From: Bacillus sp. AFS073361
GTDB taxonomy: Bacteria; Bacillota; Bacilli; Bacillales; Cytobacillaceae
Direction: 5' to 3'
Length of the DNA stretch: 64,000 bases
Assembly (NCBI RefSeq): GCF_002567005.1
Contig: NZ_NUZU01000019.1
Span: forward strand, 39,978 to 103,977
Both the position numbers and the translations under genes were made by a program. The notes below the pieces were generated by a model. It was not told where the DNA came from. It searched no databases and saw only the letters and a program-made list of their open reading frames with translations. Shown piece by piece: positions 1 through 9,323 of the stretch (within the stretch, counting starts at the first letter, position 1; each line of letters opens with the position of its first letter).

Positions 1-287
1 AGCTTGAACAACGGAGAGATCAACTTGTTCAAAGTCTTAATCAACTATTGGGTGAAAAAGTTTCCTTCTCTATTCCAGATGGGGGGATTCATCTGTGGTG
101 TAAAGTGAACAGACCTATCGACGTGCAGAAATTACTGGAGGAATCAATCAAGAAGGGAATTGCCTTTGTCCCAGGAAATGTTTTAGGCACTGAAAAAGGG
201 TGTCTCCGTTTTACCTATGGCAGGGCGGAAACAAATTTGATTCATGAGGGTATTAATAGATTTTCACAGGCATTAAAGAATCTATAA
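1..287 (+). CDS. C-terminal end of a PLP-dependent aminotransferase-fold protein (partial)
   Basis: An open frame runs in from the left edge (codons from base 3) to a stop at 285-287, about 94 residues. The segment PDGGIHLWCKV, followed by a stretch ending in FVPGN and then LRFTYGRAE, matches the C-terminal small domain of fold-type I aminotransferases, especially those fused to GntR/MocR regulators. The catalytic lysine and any N-terminal HTH lie outside the window, so enzyme versus MocR-type regulator cannot be decided. pcp follows 30 bp downstream with its own ribosome site. Confidence 0.7.
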   Translation, partial: LEQRRDQLVQSLNQLLGEKVSFSIPDGGIHLWCKVNRPIDVQKLLEESIKKGIAFVPGNVLGTEKGCLRFTYGRAETNLIHEGINRFSQALKNL

Positions 288-317
288 AGTAAATAATTAG
301 TAGAAAGGATAATGACG

Positions 318-965
318 ATGAAAAAGATACTTATTACTGGCTTTGACCCATTTGGAGGAGAGCCCGTTAATCCTGCGCATGAAGCGGTAAAGTTATTACA
401 AGGAAAAGAAATTGCAGGCTGCGAAGTGATCACAAGAGAAATCCCCACGGTTTTTGGCAAAGCGATTACTAGTCTTAAAGAAGCGATCGCTGAACTAAAT
501 CCAGATATAGTCATTTGTGTCGGCCAAGCAGGGGGGCGTGCCACAATCACGCCTGAACGTGTGGCAATTAATGTAGACGACGCCAGAATCCCAGATAACG
601 AGAATAAACAGCCAATTGATAAAGAGATTGTCCCGGGGGGACCAACAGCTTATTTCTCTAAATTGCCAGTCAAGGCTATGGTGAAAAAGATGACGGAGAA
701 CGGAATTCCTGCTTCCGTTTCAAACACAGCTGGAACATTCGTCTGCAATCATATTTTTTATGGGTTGATGAATCTTATTGAAACTAGCCGCAAAGACATC
801 CGAGGCGGCTTTATCCATATTCCCTTTATCCCTGAACAAATTGTCCGTAACCCCGGTCAACCAAGCATGAGTCTAGAATTAATTGTAAAGGGTCTGGAAT
901 TATCCATTGAAGCTGTAATTTTAAATGAGCAAGATATTGCAGCAGTTGGCGGGGAGATTAGCTAA
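318..965 (+). CDS. pcp: Pyrrolidone-carboxylate (pyroglutamyl) peptidase
   Basis: Cytosolic cysteine peptidase (family C15) that removes N-terminal pyroglutamate from peptides. The 215-residue length is standard. It opens with the family motif [14 protein letters not shown], and the triad is visible as Glu80 (TPERVAIN), Cys143 ([10 protein letters not shown]) and His167 (GGFIHIPF). ATG318 is preferred over ATG312 because AAAGG at 304-308 is then 9 bases upstream instead of 3. A palindromic repeat follows 6 bases after the stop. Confidence 0.95.
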   Translation: MKKILITGFDPFGGEPVNPAHEAVKLLQGKEIAGCEVITREIPTVFGKAITSLKEAIAELNPDIVICVGQAGGRATITPERVAINVDDARIPDNENKQPIDKEIVPGGPTAYFSKLPVKAMVKKMTENGIPASVSNTAGTFVCNHIFYGLMNLIETSRKDIRGGFIHIPFIPEQIVRNPGQPSMSLELIVKGLELSIEAVILNEQDIAAVGGEIS

Positions 966-1476
966 TTATAAGGCTGTGTTAAAGGTTAATATTGATTTTG
1001 GCACTCTGTTGTGGAAAGCGAAGTGCCTGGAACGAAAATCAACAGAACCAGTTTAACACAGCCAATAATAAAGAAATAATGTAAGGATTTCATACGCAAT
1101 GGAGGACAGATTCTGTTCTCCTGATTATAATCCTCTATATGGTATGGAATCTATTCAGGAAGAAATATCTAATCCTTGATTCACACTTTACATAACATAA
1201 AAAAATTAACCTAAATCATACTACTATTTGTCCAATGACAGGAAGAATTAGAGAGATATAATATAAGGTAGAGAAGTAGGTTTTTAACCTTTTGCTTTGC
1301 CTCAACCATAGGGACGGCAAATAGGACCCTGCTGGCAGGAGTTGAAGGATAGAGGGGGGATGTTATGGGGAGATAGTAAAATCCGCTGTGAATTTTTTAA
1401 ATATTCGTTCAATTGAATTTACACATCATTGTTTCACTAGAAAAGCATGTTAAATAACCAATAAGGGGGAAATTTG
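966..1476. other. Intergenic region with repeat and unexplained structured leader before the NCS1 permease gene
   Basis: Besides the repeat at 972-1063, bases 1261-1370 are GC-richer than their surroundings. They hold local hairpins, TTTGCC/GGCAAA (about 1316 and 1335) and CTGC/GCAG (about 1349), ahead of a G-run. A TATAAT-like box lies near 1257. No known riboswitch consensus was matched. The AT-rich 1380-1470 shows nothing further. Confidence 0.4.
972..1063. repeat. Short (92 bp) copy of a MITE-like palindromic repeat
   Basis: It begins GGCTGTGTTAAA and ends TTTAACACAGCC, perfect 12-bp terminal inverted repeats. The inside matches both ends of the 186-bp copy at 5524-5709 (ATTGATTTTGG at the left, AAAGCGAAGTGCCTGGAACG at the right) but lacks the GC-rich centre, so it is an internally deleted copy. 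It contains no ORF. Confidence 0.9.
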
Positions 1477-3012
1477 TTGAAAACGCAAATTGAACAAAAT
1501 GGTATTGTTACCCTGACGCCTGAAGCAGCTAATGGTTTAAGTAACAGTGAAATGTGGAATGATGACCTGCGCCCCACGACTATGAAGGAACATTCATGGA
1601 AAGGGCTGAACTTTGCTACTTTATGGATTGGTATGTGCTTGTGTATTCCTGCTTATACGATGGCTAGTGGCTTGATTTCGTTAGGAATGAATTGGTGGCA
1701 GGCAATTGGAACGATTTTTCTTGGAAATGTCATTGTTCTTATCCCTATTTTATTAAATTCCCACGCTGGTACAAAGTTTGGCATTCCCTATCCGGTATTT
1801 GCTCGTTTATGGTTTGGCTCAAAAGGTGCCCATATCCCGGCTTTAGCTAGAGCGATTGTTGCTGCTGGGTGGTTTGGGATTAACACCTGGATTGGTACAG
1901 GTGCGATTGACACACTTTTATCGGCATCATTTGCCGCTTGGAGAAACATCCCAGGACATACGGCGATTGTATTTGCTTTGTTTTGGGGATTAAATGTAGT
2001 TGTTGCTTATAAAGGACCTCAAGCGATGAAAGTCCTTGGCTTAATTGCCACACCGATTGTAGGTATCTCTGCTATAATTCTTTTTATCTGGGCATTTACG
2101 AATGCAGGAGGCTGGGGGCCAATCCTGGACACGCCATCAAAGTTCACGACCACAGGGGCATTTTTAAAAGTATTTTTTCCTGCATTAACCGGTGTCATTG
2201 CCTTTTGGGCAACACTTGCCTTGAATATTCCTGACTTTTGCCGCTATGCGAAAAGTCAAAAATCACAAATGTTGGCTCAAAGTTTCTCTCTTCCACTTAC
2301 CATGAGTATCTTCTCCTTTATTGGAATTGCAGTCACATCTGCGACCGTAGTTATTTTCGGGACTGCACTCTGGGATCCCGTTCAATTGCTTGCAAAATTC
2401 CCGCCATTCGTTATCTTTTTGGGAACATTAATCATTGTCATTGCGTCCTTAACGATTAATGTCGGGGCAAACATTGTTGCACCGGCCCGTGCCATTGAAA
2501 ATCTAAATCCAAGACGAATTACCTTTGGCATAGGGGCAATAATCACTGGAATCTTTGCAATCTTAATGCAGCCTTGGTATATCATGGAGAACTTTGGAAA
2601 CTATATTTTTGGCTGGTTGGGAACGTACGGTGCTTTACTTGGTCCGATTGATGGAATTGCCATTGCGGATTACTGGCTTGTTCGCAAGCGGCAAATGGCC
2701 CTTAACGAACTATATGATGTAAACGGCCGCTATAGTTATACATCCGGTTTTAATAAAAACGGTGTTTACGCCCTGATAATTGGTGTCGCTGTTCCTGTAC
2801 TTGGACTTCTCATCCCAGGTCTTCGCTTTTTGTGGGAAAATGCCTGGACATTCGGATTATTTATCTCGATTATCGCTTACACCTACTTAATGAGAGGGGA
2901 TCAAAGTGTCCTAAAACCAGGGGAATATGAAAAGATTACAGCATTCAAATCGTCAACTCCTGGTAATAAAGCAGATTCAGTTGCACATAATGAAACAGAA
3001 TTCTTTTATTAA
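1477..3012 (+). CDS. NCS1-family nucleobase/hydantoin/allantoin:cation symporter
   Basis: Integral membrane permease of about 511 residues with roughly 12 hydrophobic segments, typical of the NCS1 family (Mhp1, allantoin and cytosine permeases). Visible family signatures are WNDDLRPT near the N-terminus, WKGLNFATLWIGM in TM1, GWFGINTWIG in TM3, NIPDFCRYA, and GPIDGIAIADYWLVRKR near the C-terminus. TTG1477 fits AAGGGGGA (1463-1470) better than the adjacent TTG1474. It stands alone, and no purine catabolic gene is near, so the substrate is unknown. Long leader upstream and hairpin terminator downstream. Confidence 0.88.
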   Translation: MKTQIEQNGIVTLTPEAANGLSNSEMWNDDLRPTTMKEHSWKGLNFATLWIGMCLCIPAYTMASGLISLGMNWWQAIGTIFLGNVIVLIPILLNSHAGTKFGIPYPVFARLWFGSKGAHIPALARAIVAAGWFGINTWIGTGAIDTLLSASFAAWRNIPGHTAIVFALFWGLNVVVAYKGPQAMKVLGLIATPIVGISAIILFIWAFTNAGGWGPILDTPSKFTTTGAFLKVFFPALTGVIAFWATLALNIPDFCRYAKSQKSQMLAQSFSLPLTMSIFSFIGIAVTSATVVIFGTALWDPVQLLAKFPPFVIFLGTLIIVIASLTINVGANIVAPARAIENLNPRRITFGIGAIITGIFAILMQPWYIMENFGNYIFGWLGTYGALLGPIDGIAIADYWLVRKRQMALNELYDVNGRYSYTSGFNKNGVYALIIGVAVPVLGLLIPGLRFLWENAWTFGLFISIIAYTYLMRGDQSVLKPGEYEKITAFKSSTPGNKADSVAHNETEFFY

Positions 3013-3016
3013 AAAA

Positions 3017-3059
3017 ATGAGTGTCAGGCACCTTTATGCCTGACACTCATTTTTGTTTT
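3017..3059 (+). terminator. Terminator built from a GTGTCAGGCA repeat
   Basis: A 14-bp perfect stem, ATGAGTGTCAGGCA (3017-3030) with TGCCTGACACTCAT (3037-3050), is followed by a T-rich tail. It ends the NCS1 gene and belongs to the GTGTCAGGCACC repeat family seen at 27351, 46252 and 58746. Confidence 0.85.
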
Positions 3060-3194
3060 ACTTCTTAATAGTAAAAATCCGATTATTTTGAAATATATCG
3101 GGAAATGTAGGATAATTACGCTTGGTATTTCTTAAATTACATTTAAATATACTCAGGCCATAAGCGGCCTTAGCTTAATAGGAGGAGATTCTTT

Positions 3195-4277
3195 ATGGAA
3201 ATAGGTGTGAGCACGTTTGTCGAGACCACGCCAGATGTGAAAACCTGGAAGGTAATTAGTCATGCGCAACGAATCCGTGAAGTGGTAGAGGAAATTGTCC
3301 TTGCAGATCAGGTTGGACTCGATGTTTTTGGTGTCGGTGAGCATCATCGCGAGGATTTTGCTGCCTCTTCTCCTGCCGTTGTGTTGGCTGCTGCCGCTTC
3401 ACAAACCAATCGAATCCGATTAACCAGTGCAGTAACGGTTCTTTCTTCCGCCGATCCGGTCCGAGTTTTTCAGGATTTTGCAACACTTGATGCAATTTCA
3501 AATGGCCGGGCCGAGATTATGGCAGGCAGAGGCTCTTTTATTGAGTCGTTTCCGCTGTTTGGCTATGATTTAAAAGACTATGATGAATTATTCGATCAGA
3601 AGCTAGAGCTATTATTAAAAATACGAGAGTCGGAGAAAGTGACCTGGGATGGCGGCCATCGACCAGCTATCCAAAATCTCGGTGTGTACCCTAGGCCGGT
3701 TCAAGATCCTTTGCCTGTTTGGATTGGAAGTGGAGGCAACCGTGATTCTGTGATTCGAGCAGGTCTGCTGGGGTTGCCACTCGTTCTAGCCATTATCGGC
3801 GGGCGCCCGTTGCAATTTGAGCCACTTGTAAGACTTTATAAGAAAGCAGCCGTTCACGCTGGTCATGATGTGTCTAAACTAACGGTTGCCTCGCACTCGC
3901 ACGGTTTCATTGCGGAAACGAGCGAAATAGCAGCTGAGAAGTTTTTCCCTTCCACCCAGCAGGTTATGAATAAATTAGGACGCGAGCGCGGATGGGGGAT
4001 GTATGACCGTTCGAGCTTTGATGCGGCTCGCAGTTTGGAAGGAGCATTGTACGTAGGGGATTCGAAAACAGTAGCCGAGAAAATCATCCACCTAGGGAAG
4101 AATGTTGGAATCACACGGTTTATGCTTCACTGTCCTGTTGGTTCCATGCCCCATAATGATGTAATGAAAGCCATCGAACTATTAGGAAAAGAAGTTGCTC
4201 CTATCGTTAGAAATGAAATAGGGAGATGGGAAGCTGAAAACGATCATGTGAATCCAATGAATCTGAAAGGTGATTAA
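3195..4277 (+). CDS. LLM-class flavin-dependent oxidoreductase (luciferase-like)
   Basis: A 360-residue TIM-barrel flavin monooxygenase of the bacterial luciferase-like family. Visible are the N-terminal MEIGVSTFVET strand, GLDVFGVGEHHREDF (typical of strand 2), TSAVTVLSSADPVRVFQDFATLD and GRAEIMAGRGSF. AGGAGGAG at about 3180 precedes the ATG. The next gene, an AraC regulator, starts 1 base after the stop, so the pair is co-transcribed and the regulator may answer to this enzyme's substrate. The substrate cannot be read from sequence. Confidence 0.88.
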   Translation: MEIGVSTFVETTPDVKTWKVISHAQRIREVVEEIVLADQVGLDVFGVGEHHREDFAASSPAVVLAAAASQTNRIRLTSAVTVLSSADPVRVFQDFATLDAISNGRAEIMAGRGSFIESFPLFGYDLKDYDELFDQKLELLLKIRESEKVTWDGGHRPAIQNLGVYPRPVQDPLPVWIGSGGNRDSVIRAGLLGLPLVLAIIGGRPLQFEPLVRLYKKAAVHAGHDVSKLTVASHSHGFIAETSEIAAEKFFPSTQQVMNKLGRERGWGMYDRSSFDAARSLEGALYVGDSKTVAEKIIHLGKNVGITRFMLHCPVGSMPHNDVMKAIELLGKEVAPIVRNEIGRWEAENDHVNPMNLKGD

Positions 4278-4278
4278 A

Positions 4279-5478
4279 GTGGATGAACTTCAAAGTAAAT
4301 GCTGGCTAATTAAGAATGCTTTTCAAATAGATGTACAAGTCATTGATCATCAATTTCAAACCATTTTACATATATCTGATGATAGTGACCCCCTCATATT
4401 TGTGGAGGCACGCAAGAAAATCTATTTGGATCTTAAAAATGCATTAGAAGCAGCCAATAAAAATAGTTTTTGTTTTCATACAGATTCTTTCCAACTTTCG
4501 TATTTGGCAGCGGCCCTGCACATGGATGAACAATTTCATGGAATGGTTATCGTCGGACCTTTCATGTTAGAAAAGATCACTGACCATTTTATCTGGAGTG
4601 TTATCAGAGAAAATCGGCTTGAAAATAATTGGGGTAAACCCTTTGAGAAGTTTTATAAATCATTGCCATATTTGGGACAATCCTACTTAGCAATTGGTGA
4701 TCTATTAGTGAATCTATTAATGAATCCGCGAGTTGACTCCCAATTTGTTACGGCTCCAAATCATAATGAGCATAATCAACCGGAGGTACAGCCTCTGGAT
4801 TATGATCAAGATGGTATGGAGGTGAAGCTCAGATATGCCGCTGAAAAGAAATTTTTACATTTTATCGAAATTGGGGATAAAGATTCTGCACTGAAAGCAT
4901 TGATTGATTTTACGGGTGACTTTTCCTATAGAGTTCCAGGGAATCCTTTACGGGCGAAAAAAAATCTTAGCTTTTCAAGTAATACAATGAATCGGCTGGC
5001 TGCAGCTAAAGGAGGGGTCGAACCTCAATATTTACATGCTATATCGGAAAAATTCGCATTTAAAATTGAGGCAGCTGTGACGATGTCCGATTTAGATGCA
5101 ATAAATTTCAGTATGGTGGAAGAATATTGTGATGCGGTTAAAAATTTTGCAGTTAAAGGATATAGTACTGTTGTCAAAAAAGCGTTAATGTATATAAATG
5201 TCTACTTTAAAGAATCGATCAATGTACAATCTATTGCAGATGAAATCGGTTTTAATCGATCCTATCTTGCCAGGAGATTTAAAGAAGAATTGAAGATTAG
5301 TGTGATTGATTATATTCATAATAAGCGGATAAAAGAGGCAATATTTCTTATTGAACAAGGTCGGTTATCTATTACAGATATTGGTATTCAAGTCGGCTTT
5401 AGCAGCTATAATTACTTTTGTAAAGTATTTAAAGAAGTAAAAGGTATGACGGCTACAGAGTATAGAGATTGCAAATAG
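4279..5478 (+). CDS. AraC-family transcriptional regulator with N-terminal sensor region
   Basis: About 399 residues. The C-terminal 100 residues contain the two helix-turn-helix motifs of the AraC family (SIADEIGFNRSYLARRFKEE and ITDIGIQVGFSSYNYFCKVF). The first ~160 residues look like a ligand-sensing domain (VIDHQFQTILHISD, GMVIVGPF), followed by a helical linker. GTG4279 is chosen because AAAGG (4266-4270) lies 8 bases upstream; GTG4270 is possible but badly spaced. It is coupled to the preceding monooxygenase gene. Confidence 0.85.
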   Translation: MDELQSKCWLIKNAFQIDVQVIDHQFQTILHISDDSDPLIFVEARKKIYLDLKNALEAANKNSFCFHTDSFQLSYLAAALHMDEQFHGMVIVGPFMLEKITDHFIWSVIRENRLENNWGKPFEKFYKSLPYLGQSYLAIGDLLVNLLMNPRVDSQFVTAPNHNEHNQPEVQPLDYDQDGMEVKLRYAAEKKFLHFIEIGDKDSALKALIDFTGDFSYRVPGNPLRAKKNLSFSSNTMNRLAAAKGGVEPQYLHAISEKFAFKIEAAVTMSDLDAINFSMVEEYCDAVKNFAVKGYSTVVKKALMYINVYFKESINVQSIADEIGFNRSYLARRFKEELKISVIDYIHNKRIKEAIFLIEQGRLSITDIGIQVGFSSYNYFCKVFKEVKGMTATEYRDCK

Positions 5479-5490
5479 AAAGAAAAGGTG

Positions 5491-5518
5491 GGGCATGATA
5501 AATTCATGTCCTTTTTTT
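5491..5518 (+). terminator. Terminator after the AraC gene
   Basis: An 8-bp stem, GGGCATGA with TCATGTCC (one wobble), is followed by seven T residues. Confidence 0.8.
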
Positions 5519-5523
5519 ATTTT

Positions 5524-5709
5524 GGCTGTGTTAAAGAATAATGTTGATTTTGGAACTCTGTTGATTGGAGTGGAAGGCACGAAGACTCCTGCGGGAGTAC
5601 GGGGCAGGGGAGACCCCGCAGGCGCTAAAAGCGCTGAGGAGGCTCCCCGGCACGCCCGCGGAAAGCGAAGTGCCTGGAACGGAAATCAACAGACTAGTTT
5701 AACACAGCC
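5524..5709. repeat. Full-length (186 bp) MITE-like palindromic repeat
   Basis: Terminal repeats GGCTGTGTTAAA/TTTAACACAGCC enclose a GC-rich core that folds on itself (GTTGATT with AATCAAC, GGCAC with GTGCC, GGGGAGACCCC and others). It encodes no transposase. The frame 5495-5719 across it is not a gene. The same element occurs, complete or broken, at 972, 39451 and 63933. Confidence 0.92.
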
Positions 5710-5861
5710 TTTATTTTAGGCGAAATGGCGAATTAAAAAATATCATTAAAAGCACAATATTATATAAAAAATATCAATAGTGTGTGTGAATATGGCCTGA
5801 AATTGCTAAGATGAAGTTGTACTTACTATTACTAGTGCTTACAAGTTTAGGAGGCATTAAA

Positions 5862-7985
5862 ATGAAAGAAAACCATAAACAGCCGATTTTAGAAGTAAGA
5901 GTCAAGAACATCATTGAAGTGGATGGATTAAAATTTAAAGATTTAAATAATAGTGGGAAACTAGAACCATATAAGGACTGGCGCTTAAGCCCGAAGGAAC
6001 GTGCGGAGAATCTAGTTTCATTAATGAATATCGACGAAAAGGTCGGAATGATGCTTATAAATACGCGTCAAATGGGACTTACTCAAAAAGATAAGAGTAA
6101 AACAAGTCATGATGGCGTGTTAGATGAAGGTATTGTTGAAAAGGGCGAAACTATTTTTGCTTTGGCAAAAGTATATGGTACAACGCATACGATTGAGAAC
6201 ATGCATCTGCGCCACTTCATTCTCAGAGATAACTGGAGCCCGGCTCAAATGGCCGAGTGGGTCAATACCATGAATGAAGTATGTGAGGGAACACGTCTGG
6301 GTATTCCTTGCTTAATCGCATCGAATTCCAGAAACGAAAACACAGAATTCATTTTTGGGATGAATGATGCAGCTGGGATTTTTTCTACTTGGCCAGGAAC
6401 GTTAGGACTTGCAGCAGCAGCTAAAGGCGATATAAAAAATGGCGGCGATGCCTCCCTTTTTAGCCATTTTGCCGAAATCGCCCATGATGAGTGGGATGCT
6501 GTTGGGTTAAGAAAAGGATATATGTACATGGCGGATACTGTTACGGACCCGAGATGGCAGCGGATCTATGGTACCTTCGGGGAAGACCCGGAATTTATCT
6601 CGGATGCCATCGGCCGCATAATTGACGGCTTTCAGGGGAAGGGCATTGGAAACCATAGTATCGCAATGACTACTAAGCATTTTCCCGGTGGTGGACCAAG
6701 GGAAAATGGATTTGACCCACATTATGAAGAGGGGAAATGGAACCTATACCCAACACCTGGAAGCTTAGAAAAGTATCATATGCCTCCGTTTAGAGCAGCA
6801 GTAGAGCATGGGACTTCATCGATGATGCCATATTATTCGATCCCTAGCATCAAGAAAAGTGCAGTACAAGAATTCGAAGGTGAAAGCATTCCATTCGAAG
6901 AGGTTGGTTTTACCTTTAATGATTATTTCTTAAATTCAATCCTTAGAGAAAAATTAGGCTTCAAAGGCTATATCAATAGTGACAGCGGAGTCACAAGTAA
7001 AATGAGCTGGGGCGTTGAAACCTTAAGCGAGGCGGAACGTTTTGCAAAAGCAATTAATGCGGGTACAGATCTTATTTCTGATACGAACGATATTGAAAAC
7101 CTTAAAAAAGCGATTGAAAATGGCTGGATTAGTGAAGAGCGGATTAATGAAGCAAATGTAAGACTGCTTACTGAAATGTTTGCGTTAGGATTATTTGATG
7201 ATCGTACCTATGTTTCACCAGAGAATGCTGCTACAGTAGTTAGTAATCCTGCTAGCTGGGAAGCCGCATATGAGGCTCATAAAAAATCAGTAACCGTTCT
7301 AAAAAATACAAACCGGACCTTACCTTTAACAGCTGATATGCTTGGTACTAAGAAAGTTTATGTGGAAGTTTTCCACAAAGAACCAGAGCGGGCTGCAGCT
7401 TATACGGAAAATGCAAGAAAGGAATGTCAGGAGCTTGGTCAATTTATCTTGACGGATAACTATGAAGAAGCTGACATTGCTATTCTCTTCTTAAGTCCCA
7501 AATCTGGAGCATATTTCAATGCAACCCCAGGATTGTTAGAACTTGAAATCTGCGAAGATAAGACAGAAACGGCATTAGATGGTACTACCTATCAGGAAAC
7601 CACCTTAAGTGGAATGGCCCATCTTAAAGAAGTGGCAGACAGTATCCATATCCGCGGCGGAAAAGTGATTATGAGTGTGAATGTCATTTTGCCATGGATC
7701 CTTGGAAACGTTGAGCCTTTAGCAGATGTTCTAATCGCGGGTTACGATACCTACTTTAAGGCACAGTATGAGGTTATGGCAGGTAATAGCCGACCAGTAG
7801 GTGTTTTACCGTTAACATTGCCAGCGAGTGAAGCCGTCATTGCGGTTGATGAAGAAGGTAATTGTGTGTCAAGAAATGATGTACCGGGCTATGACAAGGA
7901 TAAGTATATGCCGGAAGGTCTCCGGTACGCTTATAAAGATAGTGATGGTAATATTTATAAGCTTGGTCATGGATTAACATTTTAA
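5862..7985 (+). CDS. Glycoside hydrolase family 3 protein (beta-glucosidase-like)
   Basis: About 707 residues, no signal peptide, so probably a cytosolic glycosidase acting on imported oligosaccharides. The GH3 barrel shows GTFGEDPEFISDAIGRIIDGFQ, TTKHFPGGG and YINSDSG, where Asp374 sits at the usual nucleophile position. The second alpha/beta domain (about 470-690) contains HKKSVTVLKN. ATG5862 is supported by AGGAGG at 5849-5854; extending upstream adds only a non-family stretch. It is monocistronic and ends at a strong terminator. Substrate is not predictable. Confidence 0.9.
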   Translation: MKENHKQPILEVRVKNIIEVDGLKFKDLNNSGKLEPYKDWRLSPKERAENLVSLMNIDEKVGMMLINTRQMGLTQKDKSKTSHDGVLDEGIVEKGETIFALAKVYGTTHTIENMHLRHFILRDNWSPAQMAEWVNTMNEVCEGTRLGIPCLIASNSRNENTEFIFGMNDAAGIFSTWPGTLGLAAAAKGDIKNGGDASLFSHFAEIAHDEWDAVGLRKGYMYMADTVTDPRWQRIYGTFGEDPEFISDAIGRIIDGFQGKGIGNHSIAMTTKHFPGGGPRENGFDPHYEEGKWNLYPTPGSLEKYHMPPFRAAVEHGTSSMMPYYSIPSIKKSAVQEFEGESIPFEEVGFTFNDYFLNSILREKLGFKGYINSDSGVTSKMSWGVETLSEAERFAKAINAGTDLISDTNDIENLKKAIENGWISEERINEANVRLLTEMFALGLFDDRTYVSPENAATVVSNPASWEAAYEAHKKSVTVLKNTNRTLPLTADMLGTKKVYVEVFHKEPERAAAYTENARKECQELGQFILTDNYEEADIAILFLSPKSGAYFNATPGLLELEICEDKTETALDGTTYQETTLSGMAHLKEVADSIHIRGGKVIMSVNVILPWILGNVEPLADVLIAGYDTYFKAQYEVMAGNSRPVGVLPLTLPASEAVIAVDEEGNCVSRNDVPGYDKDKYMPEGLRYAYKDSDGNIYKLGHGLTF

Positions 7986-8009
7986 GATAGTAAAACAATT
8001 ATAAATCAG

Positions 8010-8048
8010 AAACTCGCCCAAAAAGATTTGCGGCGAGTTTTTGTATTT
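8010..8048 (+). terminator. Terminator after the GH3 gene
   Basis: Stem AAACTCGCC/GGCGAGTTT, 13-base loop, T-rich tail. Confidence 0.85.
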
Positions 8049-8117
8049 TGATTGCTCCATTAAGGTTTTCTTTTGGTGATGCTGCTAAAATCAATTATAA
8101 TACTAAGGAGAATAAAG

Positions 8118-8141
8118 ATGGTTAAAGGACGGATACGATGA
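8118..8141 (+). other. Possible seven-codon leader ORF upstream of the SEC-C gene
   Basis: AAGGAG at 8105-8110 precedes ATG8118, which reads seven codons (MVKGRIR) to a TGA overlapping the ATG of the SEC-C gene as ATGA. This could couple translation or be a chance upstream start. Confidence 0.3.
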
Positions 8142-9310
8142 CTTTTTTAGAAAAAATAGAACCACATGTAATTAGCCAGGATATCTTAATTCAAGAAATA
8201 GTGCTTCATGCCTTACACGATTATCCAAACGTTCCTGAAGAATGGACGTTAAGATTATTGAAGGAAGCGTTTACGAACGAGGACAAGCAATCGTCGATAC
8301 TAATTTACATTGATAACATGAAGATCAATGAAGAGGGTGTCAAGCTTCTGTTAGAGAATATCCCAAAGATGGATAAGACCCAAATCCACTTGGCAGTGAA
8401 GTTATTAGAACGGATCGAACCCATGCTAAGCCTCAAATATAAAGAACCGCTCCAGAAATATCTTAATGAAGAGCATTGGTCTTTAGCTGAACTGATTGTA
8501 AATGGGGATGAGGAAGAAGTTTGGGAAGAATTTGCACAAAGAATCAATGCTCTCGACAAAGCCAAAACGTATGAACATTCACAATTTATTGAAGCGAAAA
8601 AACTTGCTGCCTGTATCGTTCAAAATGGCTGGATCACAGAAGAGGATATCGAGGAAATTTTGCAAGAGGAATTAAACGAAAAATGGTTTTCGTTTCATGG
8701 TATCTTGGCTGTATATATGATTGGAATACTGAAACTAGAAAAGCATATCCCCCTCTTAGCTAGATTGTTGGACCGTGATGATGATATCTTGTTAGAAGAG
8801 GTTTCAGCCGCATTAATTGGTTTTCAATCGGATGATGTTGTGCAGGCGGTAGAACCATATTTAAAAAATTCCGATTCGATTATTTATGCGAGTTCCGTTG
8901 TTGAAAATATTAAATCTGACCGGGCAGTACAAGCTTTAATAAAAGCTTATCGGGGGACAGATGAACTAGATGAACTAGATGAACAAGATATGCTGATTGA
9001 AGCCCTCTGTCATCAGCTATCTCGAAAAGCATTACCTGTAATAAGTAATCATATGAAAAATGAATACTTCTCTAGCCTAGTTGATATTGAACAGACTGTT
9101 TATGGGTATTATTCCATTTTAGGCGAGTCACACCCGGAACTATTGGATTGGAAACTTGCCGCACTTGCAAGAGAAATTGATTTCAGAAATGCTAGCAATC
9201 GGGGGGGCAATCCCCAAAGCAGTCCAATTCAAAAGGAAAATAAAGTTGGCCGAAATGATCCATGCCTATGTGGGAGCGGTAAAAAATATAAAAAGTGCTG
9301 TGGCAAATAA
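8138..9310 (+). CDS. Helical-repeat protein with C-terminal SEC-C zinc motif
   Basis: A 390-residue, mostly helical acidic protein resembling HEAT-like repeats. It ends in GRNDPCLCGSGKKYKKCCG, the SEC-C metal-binding motif first seen at the SecA C-terminus. The function of such proteins is generally unknown. A seven-codon ORF with its own ribosome site (8118-8141) overlaps the start by the ATGA arrangement. The stop is followed within 14 bases by the next gene, suggesting an operon with the oxidoreductase. Confidence 0.8.
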   Translation: MTFLEKIEPHVISQDILIQEIVLHALHDYPNVPEEWTLRLLKEAFTNEDKQSSILIYIDNMKINEEGVKLLLENIPKMDKTQIHLAVKLLERIEPMLSLKYKEPLQKYLNEEHWSLAELIVNGDEEEVWEEFAQRINALDKAKTYEHSQFIEAKKLAACIVQNGWITEEDIEEILQEELNEKWFSFHGILAVYMIGILKLEKHIPLLARLLDRDDDILLEEVSAALIGFQSDDVVQAVEPYLKNSDSIIYASSVVENIKSDRAVQALIKAYRGTDELDELDEQDMLIEALCHQLSRKALPVISNHMKNEYFSSLVDIEQTVYGYYSILGESHPELLDWKLAALAREIDFRNASNRGGNPQSSPIQKENKVGRNDPCLCGSGKKYKKCCGK

Positions 9311-9323
9311 GGAGAGATGCAGG

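Noticed and set aside
4270..4278. GTG4270 as start of the AraC regulator
   Set aside because: It has no well-spaced ribosome site; GTG4279 does.
5495..5719. 74-codon frame with ribosome-site-like start across the 186-bp repeat
   Set aside because: It lies wholly within the palindromic repeat, has no domain and is destroyed in the other copies.
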